From the NCBI RefSeq assembly GCF_001442625.1, contig NZ_LMZQ01000027.1, positions 32,751-96,750 of the forward strand: a stretch of 64,000 nucleotides of DNA. Direction: 5' to 3'. The translations under genes were made by a program, and so were the position numbers. The stretch comes from Pedobacter ginsenosidimutans. Lineage in GTDB: Bacteria; Bacteroidota; Bacteroidia; Sphingobacteriales; Sphingobacteriaceae. Shown here piece after piece: positions 45,348 through 53,831 of the stretch (position 1 is the first letter of the stretch; the number at the start of each line of letters is the position of its first letter). The notes under the pieces are model-generated. The model did no database searches and was not told the DNA's origin. It saw nothing but the letters and a program-made list of their open reading frames with translations.

Positions 45348-45509
45348 AGAAATGAGATTGTATCATAAAGGCAACTCCATCTCAGATGCTGTCATGTTGA
45401 GCTTGTCGAAGCACCTTAATGGGTATTTAAACAAGTCCTTCGACAAGCTCTCCGTAGGAGTCCTTTGGACAGGATGACAAATTTATATTTATGATACAAC
45501 CTCATTTCT
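45348..45509. mobile_element. MITE-like element with 22-bp terminal inverted repeats
   Basis: A 162-bp block bounded by AGAAATGAGATTGTATCATAAA (45348-45369) and its inverted copy (45488-45509), which differ at one base. Inside are two arms of a dispersed repeat: GTCATGTTGAGCTTGTCGAA and, after GTATTTAAACAAG, TCCTTCGACAAGCTC...GTCCTTTGGACAGGATGAC. It has no coding capacity. The right part recurs at 63308-63370. Confidence 0.65.
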
Positions 45510-45545
45510 TTTTAGTTTCAATCTTAATATGCTGCTATCGCTACT

Positions 45546-46124
45546 TTATCTAAATATTTTTTGGACGGCCAGCTGAACCTTAGCTGCATCATTTTCGATG
45601 GTTTTTTTGATAGACTCGTCGAATGAAGCAGGGAAGTCTGCTGTGATAGAGATCAGCTGTGCATGATTGGTCACAGTAAGCTCAAAGGCATGACTCCCGA
45701 ACTTAAATTTACTTTTTATTTTGTCTGCCTGTTTTTCAATTGCCTTAGAAAATTCATAGCTGTTGCTAATCTCGTCAAAATGATCCTTTACTGCATGGAA
45801 GATCAGGTGTGTTTCTACATCCAATTCGTTGATAATCACCCTTGCATTCAATAGCTCTTGTGCTGTTTTTCCTTCAGCTCCTTCCTGCAGGTTCTTCAAG
45901 GAGGGAAGCAGGTCTTCACTGAAAATGATATCCTTAGGGTCTTTGATGAAAATTGTTGAAGGGTTACCATTTTCATCAGATCGCTGTTGGAGGTATATCG
46001 TGTCGTTGCCGTCCTTTAGTTCTACGCTAGCTGGAGCAATATATTCTGTTTTAATGTCGGTGATAGTGTTTTTAATGAGCTTAACAACATATGCCAGGAC
46101 AGGGTAATCTGTAATATCGTTCAT
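45546..46124 (-). CDS. Hypothetical protein
   Basis: Soluble protein of 192 residues without signal peptide. Visible patterns are an N-terminal helix (VLAYVVKLIKNTITDIKTEY), a beta segment (DTIYLQQRSDENGNPSTIFI) and a helical, charged C-terminal half (FSKAIEKQADKIKSKFKFGS; DESIKKTIENDAAKVQLAVQ). No known domain is recognised. It is divergent from the LytTR regulator with 168 bases between. Confidence 0.65.
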   Translation of the reverse strand: MNDITDYPVLAYVVKLIKNTITDIKTEYIAPASVELKDGNDTIYLQQRSDENGNPSTIFIKDPKDIIFSEDLLPSLKNLQEGAEGKTAQELLNARVIINELDVETHLIFHAVKDHFDEISNSYEFSKAIEKQADKIKSKFKFGSHAFELTVTNHAQLISITADFPASFDESIKKTIENDAAKVQLAVQKIFR

Positions 46125-46292
46125 GGTGTTTTTTTTACAAATGTAAGGCTTCGTTGAGGTGATATAAAGTGCCTGGAGAAAACGAATAGATAGTTTTATT
46201 ATAAATGGATCACCAAGAGGGAGTTAATTTTTTCTTTCGCCCATTTCCTCTGTATTTTTTTGCTATTTTTATGCATCTAATCCGCTAATCGT

Positions 46293-47003
46293 ATGAGAGT
46301 CCCGTTATCTTGTATTGTTGTCGATGATTCTGACTTAGATAGGAAGGCTGTTGAAAATGAAATAGATAGATCTTCAGATTTAAATCTTGTTGGAAGCTTT
46401 GACAACTGTATTGAAGCATTGAGTTTTTTCAATGCACACCATCCAGATATTCTGTTTGTGGATATAGATATGCCAGATATTAATGGACTCGAATTTATCA
46501 GAACCATTAATAATACCAGTACCATTAATGTTATTATTTCAGCTCACCCTGAGTATGCATTAGAAGGTTTTTTGCTCAAGGTTTTTGATTTTATTTTAAA
46601 GCCTGTAGAAAGCGAGCGATTTGATGTGTGTATGAAGCGTTTAACTGATTTTGTTATCCTTAAAGAGAAGGCGGAGTTATATGATATTTTATTCGAAAAT
46701 GAAAATGTTATCTTTAAGGAGGGTTATACTACGGTTAAACTAAATGTAAATGAGATTATTTATCTAGAGGCTTTTGGCGATTATACGAAAGTTGTTACCT
46801 CAAATAAAAGCTATCTAACTTTAACTACCTTGAGTGCATTTCTAGAGTCGTTGCCTAGCGGCAAATTTATCCGTATTCATCGAAGTTATGTGGTTTCTAT
46901 TAATAAAATTCAAGGTACAAGCTTAAAAAGTATTGATATGGGGGCAAGCGTGATTCCGGTAGGTAAAACGTATGTTAAGGAAGCTAAGAAAATTTTTAAT
47001 TGA
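46293..47003 (+). CDS. LytTR-type response regulator
   Basis: Response regulator of 236 residues. The receiver domain has the phospho-acceptor D57 in LFVDIDMPDINGLEF, acidic residues VVDDSD near the N-terminus and K103 in FILKPVE. The C-terminal LytTR DNA-binding domain (about 140-235) shows VNEIIYLEAFGDYTKVVT and GKFIRIHRSYVVSINKI. The TPR histidine kinase gene follows after 19 bases, so the two form one two-component system. The exported four-gene operon that begins 3.3 kb downstream is a candidate target. Confidence 0.93.
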   Translation: MRVPLSCIVVDDSDLDRKAVENEIDRSSDLNLVGSFDNCIEALSFFNAHHPDILFVDIDMPDINGLEFIRTINNTSTINVIISAHPEYALEGFLLKVFDFILKPVESERFDVCMKRLTDFVILKEKAELYDILFENENVIFKEGYTTVKLNVNEIIYLEAFGDYTKVVTSNKSYLTLTTLSAFLESLPSGKFIRIHRSYVVSINKIQGTSLKSIDMGASVIPVGKTYVKEAKKIFN

Positions 47004-47022
47004 TGGTTGACTTTAAATATCA

Positions 47023-49158
47023 ATGATGAAAAAATACCTATTTAGTAATTACAGCATCGTTATTTTTTTTCTTTTCTTTTATTGTGCAGGGGCATTTGCC
47101 CAAAAACAACCAGACTTTCCTAAAATAAAACCGACAAATAATATTAATAATTATTTAGAAAAGTTACTTCTTTCGTGCGATTCTGTTTATTTGGCAGGAG
47201 ATAATAAATTACTCGAAACAACCCTAACTACAGCATTTAAAATTACCCCAAAAAACGATGCAAAGCATTTGAGCCGTTTTTGGTTTTACAAAGGTCTTTT
47301 AACCGAATCAAGTACTGCTTCTTCTGATTCCTGTATCAAAAATTATGAACAAGCGCTAAAATATGCCAGGCAGGTTACTGATACAAAAACCATTACACAG
47401 TCTTTAGGCGCTATCTTGTCGCTTTGCAATCCGGAAAAGAAATCAGGCAAAGTCCGTAGGGATTCTATTGCAAAGGTTTTGCAAGCGGTGGTTGATAGCA
47501 AAAAAGATAAATATGCTGTGGCAGTTGCCCTCTTGTTTATTTCGAGGTATTATAAACTGACCGGTAACGACGGGAAAGCACTTCAATATGCCTTAAACGC
47601 ATTTTCAAATTATAAGGAATTATACCAGTCGAAAAAAATAAGCTCAGACGAAGTGGCGGAGGCTGCGGTAATCGTTTCTAGAACTTATGGGAATATGGAT
47701 CAGGAGGCCAAACAACAGGTTTATTTGGAGGAAATGCGCAAGTATTTAGTTAAAAATAAGGTTTTGCTAAGCTATTATTATATGTATACCGCCAAAAACC
47801 TAATCGCCACAAAGAAAATGAGCGAGGCTGAACTATACTATGATAGCTTATTAAATATTTGCAAAAAATACAGCAATGCCGAATTATGGAACAATTGTTT
47901 AGATGCTGATATGTACTTTGCGCAGGGTTTTATCAAATTCGGTAAAAACAAAGAGGCCTTAAAATACAGTACGCATGCCAATACAATAGGTGAAATCTGG
48001 GCCTTTGATTTTTATAAAGCGCAATTAAATTACGTGAATGGAAAAGTATACCTGGCCTTAAAGGATTATGCAAAAGCATTGCCTTATTTTAAAAAAGCAG
48101 AACCGTTGGCGCTTGCCTGGAGCTATCAGGATATGCGCATCTTCACGATAGAAAATATAGCAAATTGTTATGCAGGTTTAGGCAATTGGGCGCAAGCATA
48201 TGCCTACAGCAAAAAACTAAGCATGGTTAAAGATTCTTTAACTGCAATTGATACCAAAAAAATATTCGCTGAAGCCGAAGAAAAATATCAAAATAAAGAA
48301 AAGAAGCAATTGATCAATAGTCAGAACGAACAACTGGTATTTGCCAAAAAACAGAAATGGTGGCTCATATCAGGTCTTTTACTATCAGCTTTTGTTGCAG
48401 TATTATTGTATGCCATTTATAGGAATAAAAAACAATCGGCCAATATTTTAGATCAAAAAAACCGGGAATTAGATATTCTAAATAAAAAACTTAATGAATC
48501 CAATTTAACCAAAACAAAATTATTTGGTATTATTTCTCACGATTTACGCAGTCCTGTAAGTCAGTTATTCACTTTTTTAAAGCTCCAACAAAAAGATGAT
48601 ATCAAGGTCTCTGAAGAAGAGCGGGATCAACACCGACAAAAATTAATAACATCTTCGAAAAATCTCTTAGAAACAATGGAAGATCTATTACTCTGGTCTA
48701 AAAGTCAGATGGAAAATTTCGAACTCGACATTGATGAGGTTGATTTGGCCCAATTGTTCAGCGATACCGTCTTATTGATGCAAAATCAGGCCGATGCCAA
48801 AGAGATAAAGCTGATTACAGAAATTAAAGAGGTAGACAGCTTAAACAGTGATCAAAATTTATTGCTGATTATTTTACGCAATTTGGTGCAGAATGCAATC
48901 AATCATGCTTTTAACCAAACAACAATTTATTTAAAGGCAGGTTTAAACCAAAACAGCCAGATTTATATCGCTGTAATTAATCAGGGTGAAGTAATTCCTG
49001 CTGATCAGATCCAGGCGTTAATAGACAATAAGCAGGTAAAAAGCAAATCATCTGGTTATGGGTTATTGATTGTTAAGGAGCTTGCCCTAAAAATTAATGC
49101 AGCATTTAACATCAGCAGCAGTATCGAAAATGGCACCGAAATTACCTTGGTTTTTTAA
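47023..49158 (+). CDS. TPR-containing sensor histidine kinase
   Basis: Sensor kinase of 711 residues. A signal peptide or first helix (SIVIFFLFFYCAGAFAQK) leads to a periplasmic region of tetratricopeptide repeats (about 30-430; ALKYARQVTD, KALQYALNAFSNY, AKALPYFKKAEPL). One membrane helix (446-466), a coiled linker and HisKA with H506 in IISHDLRSPVSQ follow. The ATPase domain keeps the N box (NLVQNAINHAF) and G2 (SSGYGLLIVKEL) but its G1 box reads INQGEV, lacking the usual DxGxG aspartate, so ATP binding may be weakened. It pairs with the LytTR regulator and is tail-to-tail with the AraC gene. Confidence 0.9.
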   Translation: MMKKYLFSNYSIVIFFLFFYCAGAFAQKQPDFPKIKPTNNINNYLEKLLLSCDSVYLAGDNKLLETTLTTAFKITPKNDAKHLSRFWFYKGLLTESSTASSDSCIKNYEQALKYARQVTDTKTITQSLGAILSLCNPEKKSGKVRRDSIAKVLQAVVDSKKDKYAVAVALLFISRYYKLTGNDGKALQYALNAFSNYKELYQSKKISSDEVAEAAVIVSRTYGNMDQEAKQQVYLEEMRKYLVKNKVLLSYYYMYTAKNLIATKKMSEAELYYDSLLNICKKYSNAELWNNCLDADMYFAQGFIKFGKNKEALKYSTHANTIGEIWAFDFYKAQLNYVNGKVYLALKDYAKALPYFKKAEPLALAWSYQDMRIFTIENIANCYAGLGNWAQAYAYSKKLSMVKDSLTAIDTKKIFAEAEEKYQNKEKKQLINSQNEQLVFAKKQKWWLISGLLLSAFVAVLLYAIYRNKKQSANILDQKNRELDILNKKLNESNLTKTKLFGIISHDLRSPVSQLFTFLKLQQKDDIKVSEEERDQHRQKLITSSKNLLETMEDLLLWSKSQMENFELDIDEVDLAQLFSDTVLLMQNQADAKEIKLITEIKEVDSLNSDQNLLLIILRNLVQNAINHAFNQTTIYLKAGLNQNSQIYIAVINQGEVIPADQIQALIDNKQVKSKSSGYGLLIVKELALKINAAFNISSSIENGTEITLVF

Positions 49159-49160
49159 AA

Positions 49161-50000
49161 TTAGAAAGGGTTGATTGAAAGATTGTTTTTATGGCGTTCG
49201 TAAGGGAATGACCTAAAGTGATCTTCATCTTCAGTAATAGTGGGTATGGTACCTGAAAATTGTTTAAAGTCACGGATCAGGTGCATGTGGTCAAAATAAC
49301 CACAATGAAATGCAATCTTGTTCCATGATAGGTCTGGATGTTGTTCTTTAAGTTTATAGGTGTTAGAAAATCTAATTAACCGGCCAAACATTCTCGGTGA
49401 AACGCCAATTTTATGGTTACAGCGCCTCTCAAACTGCCGCAGGCTTAAACAGGCTAGAGAGGCAGTTTGTTCTATGGTCAGATTACCGCCCGACCGGATA
49501 AAAACATCAATTGCCCGATCAAAGGGAGATGCCGTAGGTAAGCTGTTCAGTTTTTCTTTAAGAAAAGATTGAATGATCTGGTTTTGCATAGGGGCCGAGC
49601 TTACTTCTGCTAACTGTTCGCTTAATATAGCTGCATAGCTCCCTAAAAATAATTTTGCATCATAACAGGTGTTGAGGACCTCATTCTGAGGTACGTTTTC
49701 CATCAAACTATTCCAGCCGATGGGCTTAAATTGCACACATACCGCCCGGTGTTTTTTGCCGAGATTCATGATCGTAGAAAATAAATGGAAGCTGGCCAGA
49801 ATCACGTTTTCCCTTTCCACCAATTGCCCGTTTTCATAAGCGCTAATCTTGTCTTCGAGTATAAAACATAAGCAAGACCTGTAATCGGGAACGATTGTGA
49901 TCTCTTTAATGAAATCTTCGTTGAAATTGAGGTCTATAACAATAATGCTCTCCACATATTGTTGTAAACTTGGTTCAGGCATAAAATAGGTAAAACCCAT
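49161..50000 (-). CDS. AraC-family transcriptional regulator
   Basis: Regulator of 279 residues. The N-terminal domain (about 1-150; PSLQQYVESIIVIDLN, VPDYRSCLCFILED, RAVCVQFKPIGW) is the DUF6597-type fold common in Bacteroidota. The C-terminal AraC double helix-turn-helix reads TIEQTASLACLSLRQFERRCNHKIGVSP and WNKIAFHCGYFDHMHLIRDFKQFSG. The ligand is unknown. It is divergent from the collagen-like lipoprotein gene and so is a candidate local regulator of that operon. Confidence 0.9.
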   Translation of the reverse strand: MGFTYFMPEPSLQQYVESIIVIDLNFNEDFIKEITIVPDYRSCLCFILEDKISAYENGQLVERENVILASFHLFSTIMNLGKKHRAVCVQFKPIGWNSLMENVPQNEVLNTCYDAKLFLGSYAAILSEQLAEVSSAPMQNQIIQSFLKEKLNSLPTASPFDRAIDVFIRSGGNLTIEQTASLACLSLRQFERRCNHKIGVSPRMFGRLIRFSNTYKLKEQHPDLSWNKIAFHCGYFDHMHLIRDFKQFSGTIPTITEDEDHFRSFPYERHKNNLSINPF

Positions 50001-50152
50001 AATATTTTGACCTTTTAAGGTGAGAGGTTAAGGATAATATTTACAATATCCAAGTTAAGCATTTATATCAGAAAACTTACACTTCTCTTTAAATAACGTG
50101 CATTTTGCTAAGGTTGTCGTGTTTGTACTATGTGCCAAACCTCATTCTGGGA

Positions 50153-50160
50153 TAAATTTG
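50153..50160 (+). promoter_or_regulatory. Candidate -7 element of the surface-protein operon
   Basis: TAAATTTG matches TAnnTTTG, 126 nt before the lipoprotein ATG. It is followed by an inverted repeat ATTTGT...ACAAAT (50161-50185). The long leader that results is unusual. Confidence 0.35.
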
Positions 50161-50285
50161 ATTTGTGATCGTGTGGATTACAAATGCCAGGCAAACCCTT
50201 TACCGATTATTTCGTTCCGTTCATCGATTAGGTTCCAAATTCTTGTGTATTGAGGAATATCTTCAATCAATCAAAAATTACTCTT

Positions 50286-52073
50286 ATGAAAAATTTTTAC
50301 GCTTTTCTAATCATCTGCCTTATTGGTGCCTTATTTAATTCGTGTTCTGAAACAGGATTGGAAGGACCTGAAGGCCCCGCTGGACCACAAGGAGTGGCAG
50401 GGAATGCAGGCGCAGTAGGCGCCGCAGGTAAAGATGGCAGCATCATTTATAGTGGAACAGGAACGCCTCCAGTGGCGCTTGGCGCAAATGGCGATTACTA
50501 TTTAGACCGGACCACAGGTAACCTTTACGGGCCAAAAATAGCTGCCGGCTGGGCTACACCAATTACTTTAATGGGTATAGCGGGTGCGAATGGCACCAAC
50601 GGCGTCAATGGTACAAACGGTACTAATGGCGTTAACGGTGCTAATGGAACGAACGGCAGCACTACATTAAGTGGAAATGGTATTCCATCCTCAGCGGCTG
50701 GTATAGTGGGCGATTACTATCTTGATAAAACCAATTATCAACTATTTGGACCAAAAACAGCCACGGGCTGGGGCATCCCAATTTTATTGCGTGGCGCTGA
50801 TGGTGCACAAGGGCCGACAGGCGCTGCAGGCAAAGATGGAAGCATTATCTATAGTGGCTCGGGTGTTCCAGTTGCTACAGTAGGAGCCAACGGAGATTAT
50901 TATTTAGATAAAACCACGGGTAATTTATACGGGCCAAAAACAGCCGGGGCTTGGGGCACACCAATTGTACTTAAAGGAACCAATGGTACTAACGGAACTG
51001 ATGGTACGAATGGAGCTAACGGCACAAATGGAACCAATGGTACAAATGGCAGTACAACCTTAAGTGGAAATGGCGCTCCAATATCAGCGGCTGGTGTGAT
51101 TGGCGATTATTATTTAGACAAAACCAATTATCTGTTATATGGCCCTAAAGATAATACAGGCTGGGGTGTTCCAATTCTTTTGCGCGGGGCAGCCGGTGCT
51201 CAGGGTCCCACTGGTCCGGCAGGGGCTGATGGTACTATTATTTATAGTGGAGAAACTGCCCCAGATCCTAATTTGGGGAAAGTTGGTGATTTCTACATTT
51301 CAAGGCTTCCGGTTATGATTTATGGCCCAAAAACTGCCCTATTTGGCTGGGGGAGTGGTACCAGTTTAAAAGGTGCAGATGGAACTAATGGTGCCAATGG
51401 AACAAACGGTACAAATGGAACCAATGGAAATAGAATTTTAAGCGGAGGCGGTTTTCCGCAAAATACATTAGGTAACGATGGTGATTTTTATATAGACTTA
51501 ACAAGTTATGTTATGTATGGCCCTAAAACAAGTGGCGCTTGGCCTTTTCCCGGTACATCTTTAAAAGGTGCTGATGGAAATGCTAATGTAGTCTCTCTAG
51601 AAACGCCCGATAATGTAACCTTTAGCTGGAGTGGTGAAGGTGCTAATTTTAATACCTATGCCTTAAAGAAACATGGGCTTTCGTTTAACGATACGACATC
51701 AGTATTTAACATCCCCGCCATACATTTAACTGCGGTAAGTAAAGGCATTGTAATGGTGTATATGCGCAAAACAGAGGCTCCGGGTGTTTATAGCTGGAAA
51801 CAGTTGAACTATACTGATTTAAGCCAAAATCCAAATCAAAATTTAATTTATAGCTATTCATTGAGAGTTGATGCAACTACCGCAAAAGTTAGAATTTCAT
51901 TTTATAATGGATTTGGTTCAACCTTTACGGCCTATCCAGTAGATAAGGTTAGGATAGTCATCGTTCCACAAAGCACAACAGGGGTGTTAAGTATAAATCC
52001 TAATAATACACCATTGTTGCAGACCATGCAAAAGCTCAATCTAAATGACAAGGATTTTAAACCACTAAAGTGA
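50286..52073 (+). CDS. Collagen-like surface lipoprotein with six GDYYLD modules
   Basis: Exported lipoprotein of 595 residues; the lipobox ends at C20 (LFNSC), and the ATG at 50286 begins the signal peptide. A collagen-type Gly-X-Y stretch (GPEGPAGPQG and onward) is followed by six modules of about 50 residues, each of the form YSGxGxPxxxxGxxGDYYLDxx and LYGPK...GWG, separated by Gly-X-Y linkers rich in GTN (GTNGTNGTNG). The last 165 residues are globular (ETPDNVTFSWSGEG and onward). Collagen-like regions should trimerise into a stiff rod. It is the first gene of the four-gene operon. Function unknown; adhesion or filament formation is inference. Confidence 0.88.
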   Translation: MKNFYAFLIICLIGALFNSCSETGLEGPEGPAGPQGVAGNAGAVGAAGKDGSIIYSGTGTPPVALGANGDYYLDRTTGNLYGPKIAAGWATPITLMGIAGANGTNGVNGTNGTNGVNGANGTNGSTTLSGNGIPSSAAGIVGDYYLDKTNYQLFGPKTATGWGIPILLRGADGAQGPTGAAGKDGSIIYSGSGVPVATVGANGDYYLDKTTGNLYGPKTAGAWGTPIVLKGTNGTNGTDGTNGANGTNGTNGTNGSTTLSGNGAPISAAGVIGDYYLDKTNYLLYGPKDNTGWGVPILLRGAAGAQGPTGPAGADGTIIYSGETAPDPNLGKVGDFYISRLPVMIYGPKTALFGWGSGTSLKGADGTNGANGTNGTNGTNGNRILSGGGFPQNTLGNDGDFYIDLTSYVMYGPKTSGAWPFPGTSLKGADGNANVVSLETPDNVTFSWSGEGANFNTYALKKHGLSFNDTTSVFNIPAIHLTAVSKGIVMVYMRKTEAPGVYSWKQLNYTDLSQNPNQNLIYSYSLRVDATTAKVRISFYNGFGSTFTAYPVDKVRIVIVPQSTTGVLSINPNNTPLLQTMQKLNLNDKDFKPLK

Positions 52074-52136
52074 TCACATTCAGGTAGCTGATTAAAAAGT
52101 TGCTGATTATTCTTTATTCCAACAAACGTAGAATTT

Positions 52137-53813
52137 ATGAAACGTATATCACTTTTAGTGTTGTTTTTATTCGCTGCCTGTTATTTGGCTAAATCGCAAG
52201 ATCTAAGTCAAATAACAAAGCAAAAGCCATTTGCAATAAACGGAACCGTAGGCCTTGGGCTTGGCACTTATAATGTAAGCGGCATTCCGGCCAGGCAACG
52301 CGACTTTTCTTACATTTTTAACGGTGCGCCAACTTTAACTGTTTATGGGGTAACCTTTCCATTTTCTGTTGTAATTAGCGATCAGCAGAGAAGTTATACA
52401 CAACCTTTTAATCAATATGGTATTAGCCCAACCTATAAATGGATCACTTTTCATGCCGGATGGCAAAGTTTAGAATTTTCTCCTTTTACTTTAGCTGGGC
52501 ATAATTTTTTGGGTGGAGGCATTGAGCTTAACCCAGGCAGACTGAGGTTCGGTTTTATTTACGGCAGGTTTAATAAAGCGATTGAAGAAGACCTAAACCA
52601 GCCACTTGCCTTAGCACAACAAGCGGCCTACAAAAGAACAGGTTACAGCACAAAACTGGGTTGGGGTACTGAGCGCAACCATGTTGATGTTATTTTCTTA
52701 AACGCTAAAGATCAAGCCAGCTCTTTAAACAACACACCGATTTCTACAGAGCTGAGTCCGGCTGAAAATATGGTGCTGGGCATTTCTTCAAAATTTAGTT
52801 TTCTAAAACATTTTGTATTTGATATGGATGTTTCGGGTAGTATCTATACCCGAAATGTATTATCGGATACGGTTGAAAACCTAAAACTAGACAAAGTTGA
52901 TTTTATTAAAGATCTGATTACGGTCAATTCCTCTACACAATTATTAACGGCTGCACAAACCAGCATTGGTTACAATGCTACCAATTATAATGTAAGGTTT
53001 AGGTACCGTAGGGTAGATCCTGATTATAAAAGTATGGGCGCTTATTATTTCGAAACGGATGTGCAGAATTATACGGTTGAGGGAATGTTACGTTTAATGA
53101 AGGGCCAGTTGCAATTGGGTGGCAGTTTTGGTCTGCAAAATGATAACATTCTGCACGATAAATCAGTCCGGTCTAACCGAAAAATTGGTGCGGCGAATAT
53201 CTCGTTCAATAAAGTTGATTATGGTGTAGACCTGCGTTATACCAATTTCGGGATCACACAAGATAGGGGATTAAATCCTATCATAGATATGTTCCGTGTA
53301 GCCAGAACCAATCATAATTTAAGTACCATGTTGCGCTATAATATCAATAACAAAAGTATTACCCATGGTTTTGTATTGGTGGGCAATTTGCAATCGCTGG
53401 TAGATTTAAATGAATTAACGAAGCCAAATAGTAAATCGAACAGTAAAATGGCCAATTTATCTTATCAGTTCGGTTTACCCAAAAAATTATTCAGTGCCAA
53501 CGCCAATTTAAGTTATACGGTAGCAGAAGTAACTTTTGGTAAAACCATTTTTTACGGGCCAACTTTAGGACTTAGTCAGGCTTTAGATAAAGGTAATTTA
53601 GGCTTAAATGTTTCTGTTAGCTATCAACTACAGCGCAACAACAATATCGATGCAGGAAACATTTTCAACATAAATTTCAACAGTTCTTATCGCCTCGGTA
53701 AAAGAAATGCGGCCAATCTAACGCTCAATTATTTAAAGAGCAATTCGAGAGACATAACGCTTCCTTCGTTTAACGAATTCAGATCAAATCTTGGTTTAAC
53801 ACATTCCTTTTAA
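52137..53813 (+). CDS. Outer-membrane beta-barrel protein
   Basis: Protein of 558 residues with a signal peptide ending near LAKSQD. The mature part is a series of amphipathic strands alternating polar and aromatic residues, ending in phenylalanine (NLGLTHSF), as outer-membrane barrels do. Segments such as FNQYGISPTYKWITFHAGWQ and LRFGFIYGRFNKAIEED suggest a barrel of many strands. No porin family is recognised. It lies 63 bases after the collagen-like gene and 18 before the TANFOR gene, so it may be the membrane anchor or export pore for its neighbours. Confidence 0.82.
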   Translation: MKRISLLVLFLFAACYLAKSQDLSQITKQKPFAINGTVGLGLGTYNVSGIPARQRDFSYIFNGAPTLTVYGVTFPFSVVISDQQRSYTQPFNQYGISPTYKWITFHAGWQSLEFSPFTLAGHNFLGGGIELNPGRLRFGFIYGRFNKAIEEDLNQPLALAQQAAYKRTGYSTKLGWGTERNHVDVIFLNAKDQASSLNNTPISTELSPAENMVLGISSKFSFLKHFVFDMDVSGSIYTRNVLSDTVENLKLDKVDFIKDLITVNSSTQLLTAAQTSIGYNATNYNVRFRYRRVDPDYKSMGAYYFETDVQNYTVEGMLRLMKGQLQLGGSFGLQNDNILHDKSVRSNRKIGAANISFNKVDYGVDLRYTNFGITQDRGLNPIIDMFRVARTNHNLSTMLRYNINNKSITHGFVLVGNLQSLVDLNELTKPNSKSNSKMANLSYQFGLPKKLFSANANLSYTVAEVTFGKTIFYGPTLGLSQALDKGNLGLNVSVSYQLQRNNNIDAGNIFNINFNSSYRLGKRNAANLTLNYLKSNSRDITLPSFNEFRSNLGLTHSF

Positions 53814-53831
53814 ATTATAACATCAATTGCT

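Noticed and set aside
45348..45509. Full insertion sequence
   Set aside because: Only 162 bp with no transposase; treated as a MITE-like element.
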